Shown here: positions 25,489 through 33,905 of the stretch, one piece after another
Position numbering within the stretch: the stretch's first letter is position 1
How the letters are laid out: every line of letters starts with the position of its first letter
NCBI GenBank assembly: GCA_030848545.1
Contig: JAVDCA010000005.1
Coordinates: 124,001-188,000 of the forward strand
From: Astrobacterium formosum
GTDB taxonomy: Bacteria; Pseudomonadota; Alphaproteobacteria; Rhizobiales; Xanthobacteraceae
Direction: 5' to 3'
DNA length: 64,000 nt
Translations under genes and position numbers: made by a program
Notes under the pieces: generated by a model
Told to the model about the DNA's origin: nothing
Database searches by the model: none
The model's input: the letters and a program-made list of their open reading frames with translations, nothing else

Positions 25489-26415
25489 ATGGGCGGGACA
25501 TTGCGTCGGCTGTCATCGCGATCGCGTGCCCGCCTTCACCGGATAGCCGACGCCGTCGCGGGTCGCGTCGCCGTCGCACTGTTGAAGGTGATCCGACGTT
25601 TCGATCGCGCCTGGGTGAGCGACGCCGCCGCCGCCTTCATGCGCCGCGTCGGGCCATTGATGCGCGAACATCGCATCGGCCGCGCCAATCTCAAGGCCGC
25701 CTTCCCGGACAAGAGCGACGCCGAGATCGAGCGCATCCTCACGGGGGTGTGGGACAATCTCGGCCGCGTCGCCGCCGAGTTCGCCCATCTCGACCAGATC
25801 TGCCACGGCGACCCGATGAAGCGCGACTTCATCGGTTACGACGATGCCAGCGTCGAACGCTTCTTTCGCCTGCGCGGCGACGGCAAGCCGGCGCTCATCT
25901 TCGCGGCCCATCTGGCCAATTGGGAACTTCCGGCGATCATCGCCCATTCCGACGGACTGCCGACCACGATCCTCTACCGGCGCCCCAATCTCGGCGCCGT
26001 CGCCGACGCCGTGATCGCGATCCGCGCCGGCCACATGGGCGAGATGGAGCCGACCGGGCTGCAGGCGCCGATCAAGCTCGGCCGCGCCCTGCAGCAGGGT
26101 CGTCATGTCGCCATGCTGGTCGACCAGCACTACGTCAAGGGCGTCGAGGTGACGTTCTTCGGCCGCACCTGCCGCGCCAATCCGCTCATCGCCATGCTGG
26201 CCCGCCAGGTCGAGTGCCCGATCCACGGCACCCGCGTGATCCGCCTGCCCGGCCACCGCTTCCGCGCCGAGATTTCCGAGGAAATCGCGCCCATACGCGA
26301 TGCCGACGGCCGCATCGACATCCAGGGTACCATGCAGGCGATCACCAGTGTGATCGAGGGCTGGGTGCGCGAGCATCCCGAGCAATGGCTGTGGCTGCAC
26401 CGCCGCTGGCGGTGA
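25489..26415 (+). CDS. lpxXL: Lipid A C28 acyltransferase LpxXL
   Basis: A 308-residue LpxL/HtrB-family acyltransferase with the HX4E active site HLANWE (His141, Glu146) and an N-terminal hydrophobic segment (about 18-35) for the inner membrane. In rhizobia the enzyme moves 27-hydroxyoctacosanoate from AcpXL onto lipid A. Its place at the end of the acpXL cluster supports the XL type. GGCCGGAG precedes the ATG at 25489. It converges with the next gene after 14 bases. Confidence 0.92.
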   Translation: MGGTLRRLSSRSRARLHRIADAVAGRVAVALLKVIRRFDRAWVSDAAAAFMRRVGPLMREHRIGRANLKAAFPDKSDAEIERILTGVWDNLGRVAAEFAHLDQICHGDPMKRDFIGYDDASVERFFRLRGDGKPALIFAAHLANWELPAIIAHSDGLPTTILYRRPNLGAVADAVIAIRAGHMGEMEPTGLQAPIKLGRALQQGRHVAMLVDQHYVKGVEVTFFGRTCRANPLIAMLARQVECPIHGTRVIRLPGHRFRAEISEEIAPIRDADGRIDIQGTMQAITSVIEGWVREHPEQWLWLHRRWR

Positions 26416-26429
26416 ACTCGCCTAATCAC

Positions 26430-27542
26430 CTATCGGCCCGTCTTCACCCGCGTCCACAGCCTGGTCATCACCCGCTGCGTCTTGGCGTCCTTGGCCTTGA
26501 TGACGTAGAGCCGTTCCATCAGGGCGGCGTCCGGATAGACCGTGCGGTCGGACAGGATCGCCGGATCGACCAGCTTCTGGCTGGCCAGATTGCCGTTGGC
26601 GTAGGAGACGAAGTTGGACGTCTTGGCGGCGACGTCGGGGCGTAACAGATAGTCGATCAGGGCATGCGCCTCGGCGACGTGGGGGGCGTCCTTCGGGATG
26701 GCGAGATTGTCGAAGAACATCTGCGCGCCTTCGCGCGGGATCGCATAGCCGACCTCAACGCCGTTCTTGGCCTCCGCGGCGCGCTTTTGCGACTGCTTGA
26801 TGTCGCCGGACCAGCCGACCATCAGGCAGATTTCCCCCGACGCCAGCGCATTGAGATATTCGGACGAGTGGAACTTGCGCACCGACGGCCGGATCCTGGT
26901 CAGGAGATCGACCGCCTTGTCGAGGTCCTTGGCGTCGCTCGAATTGGGATCGAGCTTGAGATAGTGCAGCGCCGCCGGCACGATGTCGCTGGATGAATCC
27001 AGCATGTGCACGCCGCAGTCCTTGAACTTGGCGAGGCTGTCCGGCTTGAAGACGATGTCCCAAGTGGCCATCGCGTTGTCCATCGCGGCGGCGGCGCCGA
27101 GGATTTCGCGCGCCTTCTTGACGTTGTAGCCGATGCCGACGGTCCCCCACATGTAGTTGACCGCGTACTGGTTGCCGGGATCGTAGACGGCCAGGCGCTT
27201 GGCGATGTCCGGCCAGACATTGCCGAGATTGGAGAGCTTGGATTTGTCGAGCTTCTGGAAGATGCCGGCGGCGATCTGACGCTGAAGGAAATACCCGGTC
27301 GGCACCACGACGTCGTAGCCGGACTTGCCGGCCAGGAGCTTGGTTTCCAGCGTGTCGTTGGAATCGAACGTGTCGTAGCGAACCTTGATGCCGGTTTCCT
27401 TGGTGAAAGCCTCGATCACCGACGGCTCGATGTAATCGGACCAGTTGTAGAAATTGACGACCCGCTCCTGCGCCGCGGCCGGCGGACCGGCGACGAAGAC
27501 GGAGGTCAGGACCGCAAAGAACGGCGCGAGAATACGTGTCAT
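26430..27542 (-). CDS. potF: Polyamine-type periplasmic binding protein (PotF/PotD family)
   Basis: A 370-residue exported protein with a signal peptide (1-24, cleavage near AAAQ) and the family phrases VVNFYNWSDYIEPSVIEAFT, TGIKVRYDTFDSNDTLETKL and YDVVVPTGYFLQRQIAAGI. It resembles PotF, the putrescine receptor of an ABC importer. No potGHI permease or ATPase genes are adjacent, so it either serves a transporter encoded elsewhere or another ligand. Confidence 0.88.
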   Translation of the reverse strand: MTRILAPFFAVLTSVFVAGPPAAAQERVVNFYNWSDYIEPSVIEAFTKETGIKVRYDTFDSNDTLETKLLAGKSGYDVVVPTGYFLQRQIAAGIFQKLDKSKLSNLGNVWPDIAKRLAVYDPGNQYAVNYMWGTVGIGYNVKKAREILGAAAAMDNAMATWDIVFKPDSLAKFKDCGVHMLDSSSDIVPAALHYLKLDPNSSDAKDLDKAVDLLTRIRPSVRKFHSSEYLNALASGEICLMVGWSGDIKQSQKRAAEAKNGVEVGYAIPREGAQMFFDNLAIPKDAPHVAEAHALIDYLLRPDVAAKTSNFVSYANGNLASQKLVDPAILSDRTVYPDAALMERLYVIKAKDAKTQRVMTRLWTRVKTGR

Positions 27543-27642
27543 CCGGGCGCTCCAGGCAACATCTTGTATGGGGCAGAAGTTAGTGGCAGCGGGCCGCCGG
27601 TCAAGCGTCGTGTACCGGTAGCCCTCGTGTGGTTGGTCCCTC

Positions 27643-27667
27643 TCTCCCGTCCGCAGGTCGCGGGAGA
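27643..27667. terminator. Inverted repeat between two minus-strand genes
   Basis: TCTCCCG (27643-27649) faces CGGGAGA (27661-27667). It stands 51 bases after the stop of the small exported protein gene and 100 bases before potF. It may be a weak terminator or part of a dispersed CTCTCCCG-type palindrome. Confidence 0.35.
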
Positions 27668-27717
27668 AAGCGCCGCCCGCAGCGGGGAGACGTCCTCTCC
27701 GTTGCTGCTCGGCCGCA

Positions 27718-27978
27718 TCAGTTCCCGATGCGATCGCGGTAAAGCTGCGAACGGATGCGGGAATCCGGATCGTTCCCGATTCCGGCGCTTACCCCCCGCT
27801 CCCCATAGGAAGGCTCGTATGCCCGCGCCGAATAGGGAACGCGCGGCGTGCGCACGATGTCGTTCGGCTGCGAGGCGCTGGTCCCACTGCGATGGCCATT
27901 CCAGTCCCGCGGATGGGCGTTCGCCGCGACGGCGGCCAGCAACACCGACGAGATCGCAACGATGGCGAATGTCTTCAT
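27718..27978 (-). CDS. Small exported protein, unknown
   Basis: An 86-residue protein with a clear signal peptide (MKTFAIVAISSVLLAAVAANA) and a short polar mature part rich in Arg, Ser and Asp, ending IRSQLYRDRIGN. The start at 27978 has AAAGGA ten bases upstream; a longer frame to 28041 adds a basic stretch without support. No family is recognised. It is likely periplasmic. Confidence 0.6.
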   Translation of the reverse strand: MKTFAIVAISSVLLAAVAANAHPRDWNGHRSGTSASQPNDIVRTPRVPYSARAYEPSYGERGVSAGIGNDPDSRIRSQLYRDRIGN

Positions 27979-28135
27979 GACGGCTTTTCCTTTGCGCGGC
28001 GCCACCCGTCGGCGCCGTCGCGGCAGAGATAGGCAGCCCACGCTGCCGACATGTTTCGGATGAGGAGAACTTGGTTACATCGGTAGGCTGCCGTAGGTCT
28101 CGTGCGCCCCTGGGGCCGCGCCAGGGGGGAGTTCC

Positions 28136-29065
28136 TCAGGAGGCCGACCGCAGGGCCTGTTCGGTGGTCCCGGAGGCCCGCATGAATCGCCCGGGCGATT
28201 GCCCCACGTGACGGCTGAAGGCCGTGCTGAAGGTGCTCGCTGAACCGTAGCCGATCCGCCTTGCGACCTCGTCGAGGGCGATGTTGCCGCCGCGCAGGAG
28301 ATCCTTGGCCACCGCCATGCGCCAGCCGAGCAGATACTCCATCGGCCGTATTCCGACGCTGAACGCAAACCGGTCGAAGAAGGCCGACCGCGACATTCCG
28401 GTCTCCCGTGCAAGTTCGGACACTGTCCAGGCGCGTTCGACATTGCCGTGCATCTGCCGCAGCGCATGTGAGATGCGCGGATCGGCAAGGCCCCGCAGCA
28501 GGCCCGGCGCGAGGTCGCCGGCGGGTGCCGCGCGCAAAGCCTCGACCAGCAGGATCTCGACCAGACGGGCGAGGATGAGATCACGGCCGATATCCTGGCG
28601 CCCGGCTTCCTCGCCGAGGAGACGCACCAGCAAGGTCAGCCGCGGCACGCCGCGAACATGGATCATGGCCGGCAGCAGCGACACCAGCAGCGCCGTATCC
28701 GGTGAGCCGAAAGCGAAGTAGCCGCCGAACAGCCGGACATCCGGCGGGCCATCGGAGTGCCCGTGGCGGATTTCGTCCGTGGCGGGAGCCGCCGCATGCG
28801 GATCGATGAGCTTCGGCGTCACAGGTACGAAACCCGACATAGTGAAGGCGGGCGTCGCCGACAGCAGCACGAAATCCCCTTCTTCGAGCGTGATCGGAGC
28901 TTCGCCATCGACCGCGAACCGGCAACGTCCCTCGATCACGGCGCAGAAGCCCGGCTGGCCGAACGGCGAATAGCGCACCCCCCAGCGGCCGGCACCGCTG
29001 ACCGCCTTGGAGAACACGGCGCGCGGCCGCAGCAACTGGACGACCTCCGACAGGGGATCGATCAT
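28136..29065 (-). CDS. AraC-family transcriptional regulator
   Basis: A 309-residue regulator with an N-terminal cupin-type sensor (GFCAVIEGRCRFAVDGEAPI, about 38-60; typical of the AraC cupin_6 group) and a C-terminal double HTH (about 205-300; WTVSELARETGMSRSAFFDR and IALDEVARRIGYGSASTFSTA). It is divergent from the esterase and SDR genes at 29175 and 29988, separated by 109 bases, so it probably controls them. The effector is unknown. Confidence 0.9.
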   Translation of the reverse strand: MIDPLSEVVQLLRPRAVFSKAVSGAGRWGVRYSPFGQPGFCAVIEGRCRFAVDGEAPITLEEGDFVLLSATPAFTMSGFVPVTPKLIDPHAAAPATDEIRHGHSDGPPDVRLFGGYFAFGSPDTALLVSLLPAMIHVRGVPRLTLLVRLLGEEAGRQDIGRDLILARLVEILLVEALRAAPAGDLAPGLLRGLADPRISHALRQMHGNVERAWTVSELARETGMSRSAFFDRFAFSVGIRPMEYLLGWRMAVAKDLLRGGNIALDEVARRIGYGSASTFSTAFSRHVGQSPGRFMRASGTTEQALRSAS

Positions 29066-29174
29066 TTGGACTATCTCAAACGAAATGCGGACTTCGGGCC
29101 GATGTCAGTCGCCATCATCATGGCTATTTCCCCTGCGTCAACAACACGTCTCGTGACTTTCCTGGAGAACCCCC

Positions 29175-29945
29175 ATGATCAACCGTCGCACCTTTTCGAC
29201 TGCCGTGGCCGCCGGAGCCGTGGCTTCGCTGTTCACATCGCGTGCCATGGCGGCCGGCGCGCCGGCCGCCCGCAACGTCGTCTTTGTCCACGGCCTCTTT
29301 GCCGACGGCTCCTGCTGGACCGACGTGATCGCCCGGCTTCAGTCCCGCGGGCTCAATGCCACCTCGGTGCAGAACCCGCTGACCACGCTGCCCGAGGCGG
29401 TCGCCGCGGCCGAGCGCGTCCTGGCGCGCCAGGACGGTCCGACCGTTCTGGTCGGGCACTCTTTCGGCGGCATGATCGTCACCCAGGCGGGAGTGCATCC
29501 GAACGTTTCCGCGCTCGTCTATGTCGCCGCCCGTGCCCCCGACGCGAACGAGAACTACGCCGCCCTGGCAAAGACCTATCCGGCGCCGCCGGCCTCGGCC
29601 GGAATCGTGTTCGACGGCGACGAGGGACGCCTCACCCTCGACGCCTTCCTGCGTGACTTCGCCGGCGACCTGCCGCAAGCGCGGGCGAAGGTCCTCCATG
29701 CCGTGCAACAGCCGTTCCAGAAACCCCTGCTCGCCGGCCGGGTGAGCGCGGCGGCATGGCGGTCGAAGCCGAGCTTCTATGCGGTCTCGAAGCAGGACCG
29801 CACCATCGATCCCGACCTGCAGCGTTTCATGGCCAAGCGGATGGGCGCGAAAACCGTCGAGCTTCCGGCGAGCCATCTCTCCCTGATCTCGCAGCCCGAC
29901 GAGGTCGCCGCCCTGATTCTCGAAGCCACCGGGCAGCCGGCCTGA
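29175..29945 (+). CDS. Exported alpha/beta hydrolase
   Basis: A 256-residue alpha/beta hydrolase with oxyanion motif FVHGLFADGSCW (37-48), nucleophile elbow GHSFGG (Ser96) and a late LPASHLSLI with the catalytic His. The N-terminus INRRTFSTAVAAG followed by a hydrophobic stretch ending SRAMAAG looks like a Tat signal, so it probably acts in the periplasm. The family (EstC-like) includes esterases and salicylate-ester hydrolases. It forms a two-gene unit with the SDR gene 42 bases downstream, opposite the AraC regulator. Confidence 0.85.
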   Translation: MINRRTFSTAVAAGAVASLFTSRAMAAGAPAARNVVFVHGLFADGSCWTDVIARLQSRGLNATSVQNPLTTLPEAVAAAERVLARQDGPTVLVGHSFGGMIVTQAGVHPNVSALVYVAARAPDANENYAALAKTYPAPPASAGIVFDGDEGRLTLDAFLRDFAGDLPQARAKVLHAVQQPFQKPLLAGRVSAAAWRSKPSFYAVSKQDRTIDPDLQRFMAKRMGAKTVELPASHLSLISQPDEVAALILEATGQPA

Positions 29946-29987
29946 CGCCCGGCATCCACTTTCCCGCCAACCAAGGAACCCCCGACC

Positions 29988-30845
29988 ATGACCAGCACGA
30001 TTCTCATCACCGGTACGTCTTCAGGCTACGGCAAGGCGACCGCCGAACTCTTCCTCCAGCGCGGATGGAATGTGGTCGCCACCATGCGGCGCCCCGACGC
30101 CGCCGTTTTGCCGGCATCGCCGAAGCTGAAGATCGTGCCGCTCGACGTCACGGATGCCGCCAGCATCGAGCGGGCCATCGCCGACGGCATCGCCGCCTTC
30201 GGGGCGATCGACGTCCTCGTCAACAATGCCGGCATCGGCCTCGCCTCCGCCGTCGAGGCGACGCCGGACGAGACCATCCGGGAGGTCTTCGCCACCAACA
30301 CGTTCGGGGTGTTCGCGGCCTGTCGGGCCATCATCCCGCACATGCGCGCCCTCGGCGGCGGCGTCATCGTCAACGTCACGTCGAGCGCAGCCATCGCCCC
30401 CATGCCGCTCGTCGCCCTCTATGCGGCGAGCAAATGGGCGGTCGAAGGCTTTACCGAATCCTTGTCCTACGAGCTGGCGCCGTTCGACATCCTGGCCCGG
30501 CTGGTCGAGCCCGGCTACGCCCCGACGACGAATTTCAGTGCCGGCTCCGGGCCGCGCATGCAGGGGTTGATCCCGGCCGACTACGCGGCGTTCGCCCAAT
30601 CCTGTTTCGAGCGCATCGCCAACTATCCGACGCCATACTGCAGCGAGGCCGAGGTCGCCGAGGCAGTATTTGCCGCCGCAACCGACGCCGGCCACCGCAT
30701 TCGCTATCCGGCCGGGGCTGACACCAAGCTCGTCTCGCATCTGCGCTGGTCGACCTCGGAAGACTATTACCTAGAGCGCATGCGCGACATGTTCGGCCCG
30801 CACGTCCCGGCGCCTGTACGCGCGCCGCTCGCCGCGAGAGTCTAG
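29988..30845 (+). CDS. Short-chain dehydrogenase/reductase
   Basis: A 285-residue classical SDR with TGTSSGYG (8-15), NNAG (79-82), Ser132/133 and the catalytic pair Tyr145 and Lys149 (YAASK). The C-terminal extension and GYAPTTNF segment are typical of oxidoreductases of the DltE/YbbO-like group. The substrate is unknown. AAGGAA precedes the ATG. Its pairing with the hydrolase and the divergent AraC regulator suggests a small catabolic or detoxifying unit. Confidence 0.88.
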   Translation: MTSTILITGTSSGYGKATAELFLQRGWNVVATMRRPDAAVLPASPKLKIVPLDVTDAASIERAIADGIAAFGAIDVLVNNAGIGLASAVEATPDETIREVFATNTFGVFAACRAIIPHMRALGGGVIVNVTSSAAIAPMPLVALYAASKWAVEGFTESLSYELAPFDILARLVEPGYAPTTNFSAGSGPRMQGLIPADYAAFAQSCFERIANYPTPYCSEAEVAEAVFAAATDAGHRIRYPAGADTKLVSHLRWSTSEDYYLERMRDMFGPHVPAPVRAPLAARV

Positions 30846-31118
30846 TCAAATGCATCGAGCGGGAGTTTGAGCCGGGAGCGCCTGGACATCGACGAACGGA
30901 TGGTCCCATTGCGAGCCGCCGGCGGCGAGATCGGGCCAATTGCAAATGTCCTTCCAGATCGCCGGCGGGGCACCGGCGCGCTCGCCGAGCGTCATCGGGG
31001 CGCCGGTGATCTGCTTGAGATAGTGAGCGGCGGACCGATGGTCCGCATGCGGATATCCGCCGTGGTCGTCGCACTCGCCAGGGGACCGGAGCCCGAGGGG
31101 CAGGCGCCCGGTCCGCCA
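30846..31118 (-). pseudogene. Coding-like frame without a start, possible gene remnant
   Basis: Immediately after the response-regulator stop, in the same minus-strand frame, 90 codons stay open to TGA at 30846-30848 with high third-position GC. The reading ECDDHGGYPHADHRSAAHYL, then KQITGAPMTLGERAGAPPAI and WKDICNWPDLAAGGSQWDHP looks like real protein. The only ATG (30995) would give 49 residues with no clear ribosome site. It may be the 3' remnant of a lost gene or a small unrecognised protein. I do not recognise the family. Confidence 0.35.
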
Positions 31119-31919
31119 TCAGAACGGCTCGACGGCCGTGTCGAAAACGTAGCCGACGCCGCGTTCGGTACGGATCAGGACCGGCGCGTCCGGCCGGCCG
31201 GCGAGCTTGCGGCGCAGGCGCAGCACCTGCACGTCGATGCTGCGGTCGAGAATGTCCTCATGGAGGCGGGTCGCCTGCAGGAGATGCTCGCGCGCGAGCG
31301 GACGTTGCGGCGACTGCAGGAAGGCGAGCAGCAGGGCGTAGTCGCTCTTGGTCAGGTCAACGGGTCGACCGGACGGATCGAACAGGCGCCGGCTGCGACG
31401 CTCGAGCAACCAGCCGGCGAAGCGATAGCCACCCCGTTCCGGCGAGCGGTCGCGCCCGGCGCGGCCCATCTCGTGGCGACGCAGAACCGCCCGACCGCGG
31501 GCCAGAAGCTCGCGTAAACCGAACGGCTTGATGACATAATCGTCCGCGCCGAGTTCGAGAGCGACCACGCGATCGATTTCCTCCCGCCGATGTCCGGTCG
31601 TGATGATCACCGGCACGTCGGAACGCGCGCGCAACTCGCGCAGGAGATCAAGGCCGTCTTCGGCACCGAGCGACAAGTCGAGGATGATCAGGGACGGCTC
31701 GCCGAGAGCGAGTCGGCGCTGGAGTTCGCGCCGTCCAGGCACTTCGGCCGTGCGAATGTCGTGCTGTTCGAAATAGTCCGCGACCATGGCGCGGATGCTC
31801 GGATCGTCGTCGACGATCAGCACCTGCGGTTGGAACAGGCGCATCGCGCGGCCATGGCCTGGCACGGGCGTGATCGTCTGTGCGACGAATTCCGTGGTTT
31901 CATGTGTTTGCGTAGTCAT
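31119..31919 (-). CDS. OmpR-family two-component response regulator
   Basis: A 266-residue regulator. The receiver domain (about 32-145) shows VLIVDDDPSIR, the phospho-acceptor Asp81 in IILDLSLG, and the switch residues TTGH and KPFG. The C-terminal winged helix ends RTERGVGYVFDTAV, the usual OmpR/PhoB form. I chose ATG 31919 because GGAG lies seven bases upstream; the open frame extends to 32147 without support. No histidine kinase is adjacent. The GMC oxidoreductase gene lies upstream on the same strand. Confidence 0.92.
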   Translation of the reverse strand: MTTQTHETTEFVAQTITPVPGHGRAMRLFQPQVLIVDDDPSIRAMVADYFEQHDIRTAEVPGRRELQRRLALGEPSLIILDLSLGAEDGLDLLRELRARSDVPVIITTGHRREEIDRVVALELGADDYVIKPFGLRELLARGRAVLRRHEMGRAGRDRSPERGGYRFAGWLLERRSRRLFDPSGRPVDLTKSDYALLLAFLQSPQRPLAREHLLQATRLHEDILDRSIDVQVLRLRRKLAGRPDAPVLIRTERGVGYVFDTAVEPF

Positions 31920-32079
31920 ATCGATGCTCCATGGATGTCCGCGGTGGCGGACAGGCATGAAATCCGGCGCGCGGAGAACATCGTCTCCACGCTCCGCGAT
32001 GATGCCCGAAGATGCCGAACAGGTGACGTTGCGACATTTCTTCAGATCGGACTGTGACGCCGCCCGGATCGCAGGCGAG

Positions 32080-33735
32080 TCAGCCCGAAGCTGCCAGGCT
32101 GTGTTCCTCGCGCTGCGAGGCGAGGTCGTGCTGCGCCACGATGGCACGGGCGGCCTTCTCGCCGACGAGGACGCACGGCGCCATGGTGTTGCCGGTGGTG
32201 ATGCGCCGCAGCACCGAACCGTCGGCGACGCGCAGGCCCTCGACGCCGTAGACGCGCAGCCGGCAGTCGACCACCGACATCTCGTCGTAGCCCATCCGGG
32301 CCGAACACGTCGGATGCCAGTAGGTCACGGCGGCGTCGCGCACGAAGCGATCCATCTCTTCGGCCGAAAGCTTGCCGGGCATCGCCTCGCGGGCGGCCAG
32401 CGGCGCGAACGATGCCGAATTGCCGAGTGCGCGGCACAGCTCGACGCAGGCGAGCGCCGCCCTCATGTCGTCGGGATCAGAGAGGTGGTTGAGTTCGAGG
32501 CGCGGCGGCGCCAGCGGATCGGCGCTGCGCAACGTCACGCGGCCACGGCTCTTGGGCAGGCCGAGGCCGGCGAACATGGTCCAGCCGTGCGGCGGCAGGC
32601 CCCGCTGTGCCATCTCGACGCTCGCCACCGGGAACTCGAGCTGGCAGAGCAGGAGATCGGGATTCTTCAAGGAAGAAGCCGATTTCCAGTGAAGCGTCGC
32701 CTCGCTGCCGCTGTTGCGCGGCGCGATCGGCTCGCGATACTCCCAGATGCACGGGAAGGCGACGTGATCCTGCAGATTGCGGCCGACTCCGGGCAGATGC
32801 TGGACGACCGGGATGCCGTGCCGGCGCAGCTCGGTTTCCTCGCCGATGCCGGAGCGCAACAGCACGGCCGGCGTCTGAAATGCACCCAGCGACAGCACGA
32901 CCTCGCGCGCCGCGTCCAGGCGCAGCGGCTTTCCGTCGTGGATCGCTTCGACCCCGACAGCCCGCCCGCGCTCCACCACGACGCGCGCCACATGCGTGCC
33001 GGTCAGAAGCGTGAGGTTGGGGCGGTCGAGATACGGATAGGTGAAGGCGCGGAAAATCGAATGGCGCTTGCCGTTGCGAATCAGCACGTCGGTGAGGGCA
33101 CAGCCGCCCTCGCCTTCCATCATGGCGCCGTTCTGGCTGTCATAGGTCGGAATGCCGTTGTGCTGTGCCGCCGCCAGCAATGCGAGCGCCGCAGGGCCCG
33201 GGTTGGGCGAGGGCTGGACATGGACCGGACCGCCGCTGCCGCGGTGGCGCGGGTCGGGCCGGCCCTGCCAGTTCTCGATATCGCGGAATATCCCGGAAAC
33301 GGATTCGTAGCCCCAGGTATCGTCGCCGGTCGCCTCGGCAAGGCCGTCCCAATCGTTGCGGTGGCCGCGTGCCCACACCATCACGTTGATGCTCGAGCCG
33401 CCACCCAACACCTTGCCCATGGACATGGGCAGGGCGCGGCCGTGCAGGTGCGGATTGGGCTCGGCGACAAAGCCCCAATCGGTGGCGCCGCCGAGATTGG
33501 CCGGCCAGGCGGCCGGATCCATGACGCTCGCCACCTCGTCGCTGCCGCCGGCCTCGATCAACAGGACCTGGACGGCGGGATTCTCCGCCAGGCGGCGCGC
33601 CACCACCGAGCCGGAGCTGCCTGCCCCGCAGACGATGAAGTCGTAGCGCCCAGGCAGCGTTTCGCGCCGTCGGCGCTGGTTGGCGGCTGCCCGGGCGGCA
33701 AAATCGGAGGCGTCGGCAGTCAGGCTGTCGTTCAT
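32080..33735 (-). CDS. GMC-family FAD oxidoreductase (choline dehydrogenase-like)
   Basis: A 551-residue flavoprotein with the FAD motif FIVCGAGSSGSVVARRLA (33-50), the GMC signature 1 phrase GGGSSINVMVWARGH, signature 2-type SLGAFQTPAVLLRSGIG, and the C-terminal catalytic His in TYWHPTCSARMG. It oxidises alcohol groups; it resembles choline and alkyl alcohol dehydrogenases, but betA identity is not shown and no betaine genes are adjacent. It is divergent from the HTH-GAF gene across a palindrome-rich AT region. Confidence 0.92.
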   Translation of the reverse strand: MNDSLTADASDFAARAAANQRRRRETLPGRYDFIVCGAGSSGSVVARRLAENPAVQVLLIEAGGSDEVASVMDPAAWPANLGGATDWGFVAEPNPHLHGRALPMSMGKVLGGGSSINVMVWARGHRNDWDGLAEATGDDTWGYESVSGIFRDIENWQGRPDPRHRGSGGPVHVQPSPNPGPAALALLAAAQHNGIPTYDSQNGAMMEGEGGCALTDVLIRNGKRHSIFRAFTYPYLDRPNLTLLTGTHVARVVVERGRAVGVEAIHDGKPLRLDAAREVVLSLGAFQTPAVLLRSGIGEETELRRHGIPVVQHLPGVGRNLQDHVAFPCIWEYREPIAPRNSGSEATLHWKSASSLKNPDLLLCQLEFPVASVEMAQRGLPPHGWTMFAGLGLPKSRGRVTLRSADPLAPPRLELNHLSDPDDMRAALACVELCRALGNSASFAPLAAREAMPGKLSAEEMDRFVRDAAVTYWHPTCSARMGYDEMSVVDCRLRVYGVEGLRVADGSVLRRITTGNTMAPCVLVGEKAARAIVAQHDLASQREEHSLAASG

Positions 33736-33786
33736 GGGGGTGCTCCAGTCTGGTCAGGGATACGAAGAGGTGCCGGGGTGATCTCG

Positions 33787-33837
33787 AATTCGCGAATTAT
33801 CAAATCTATCAATTATGGCAAAAATATCACTTTTGCC
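33787..33837. promoter_or_regulatory. AT-rich divergent promoter with two palindromes
   Basis: AATTCGCGAATT (33787-33798) is a perfect 12-base palindrome. GGCAAAA (33817-33823) faces TTTTGCC (33831-33837). The block is markedly AT-rich for this genome and lies between the divergent GMC oxidoreductase and HTH-GAF genes, so operators for either gene are likely. Confidence 0.5.
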
Positions 33838-33905
33838 CCTTGTCAACCAAGGCTGGGCGATCGACATTCGTTCGCAGGACGCGGCAACCGGCGCGACGTT
33901 CAGCG

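Noticed and set aside
33816-33837. Possible sigma-54 promoter TGGCA...TTGC
   Set aside because: The GG to GC distance is about 18 bases instead of the required 10-12, so it does not fit.
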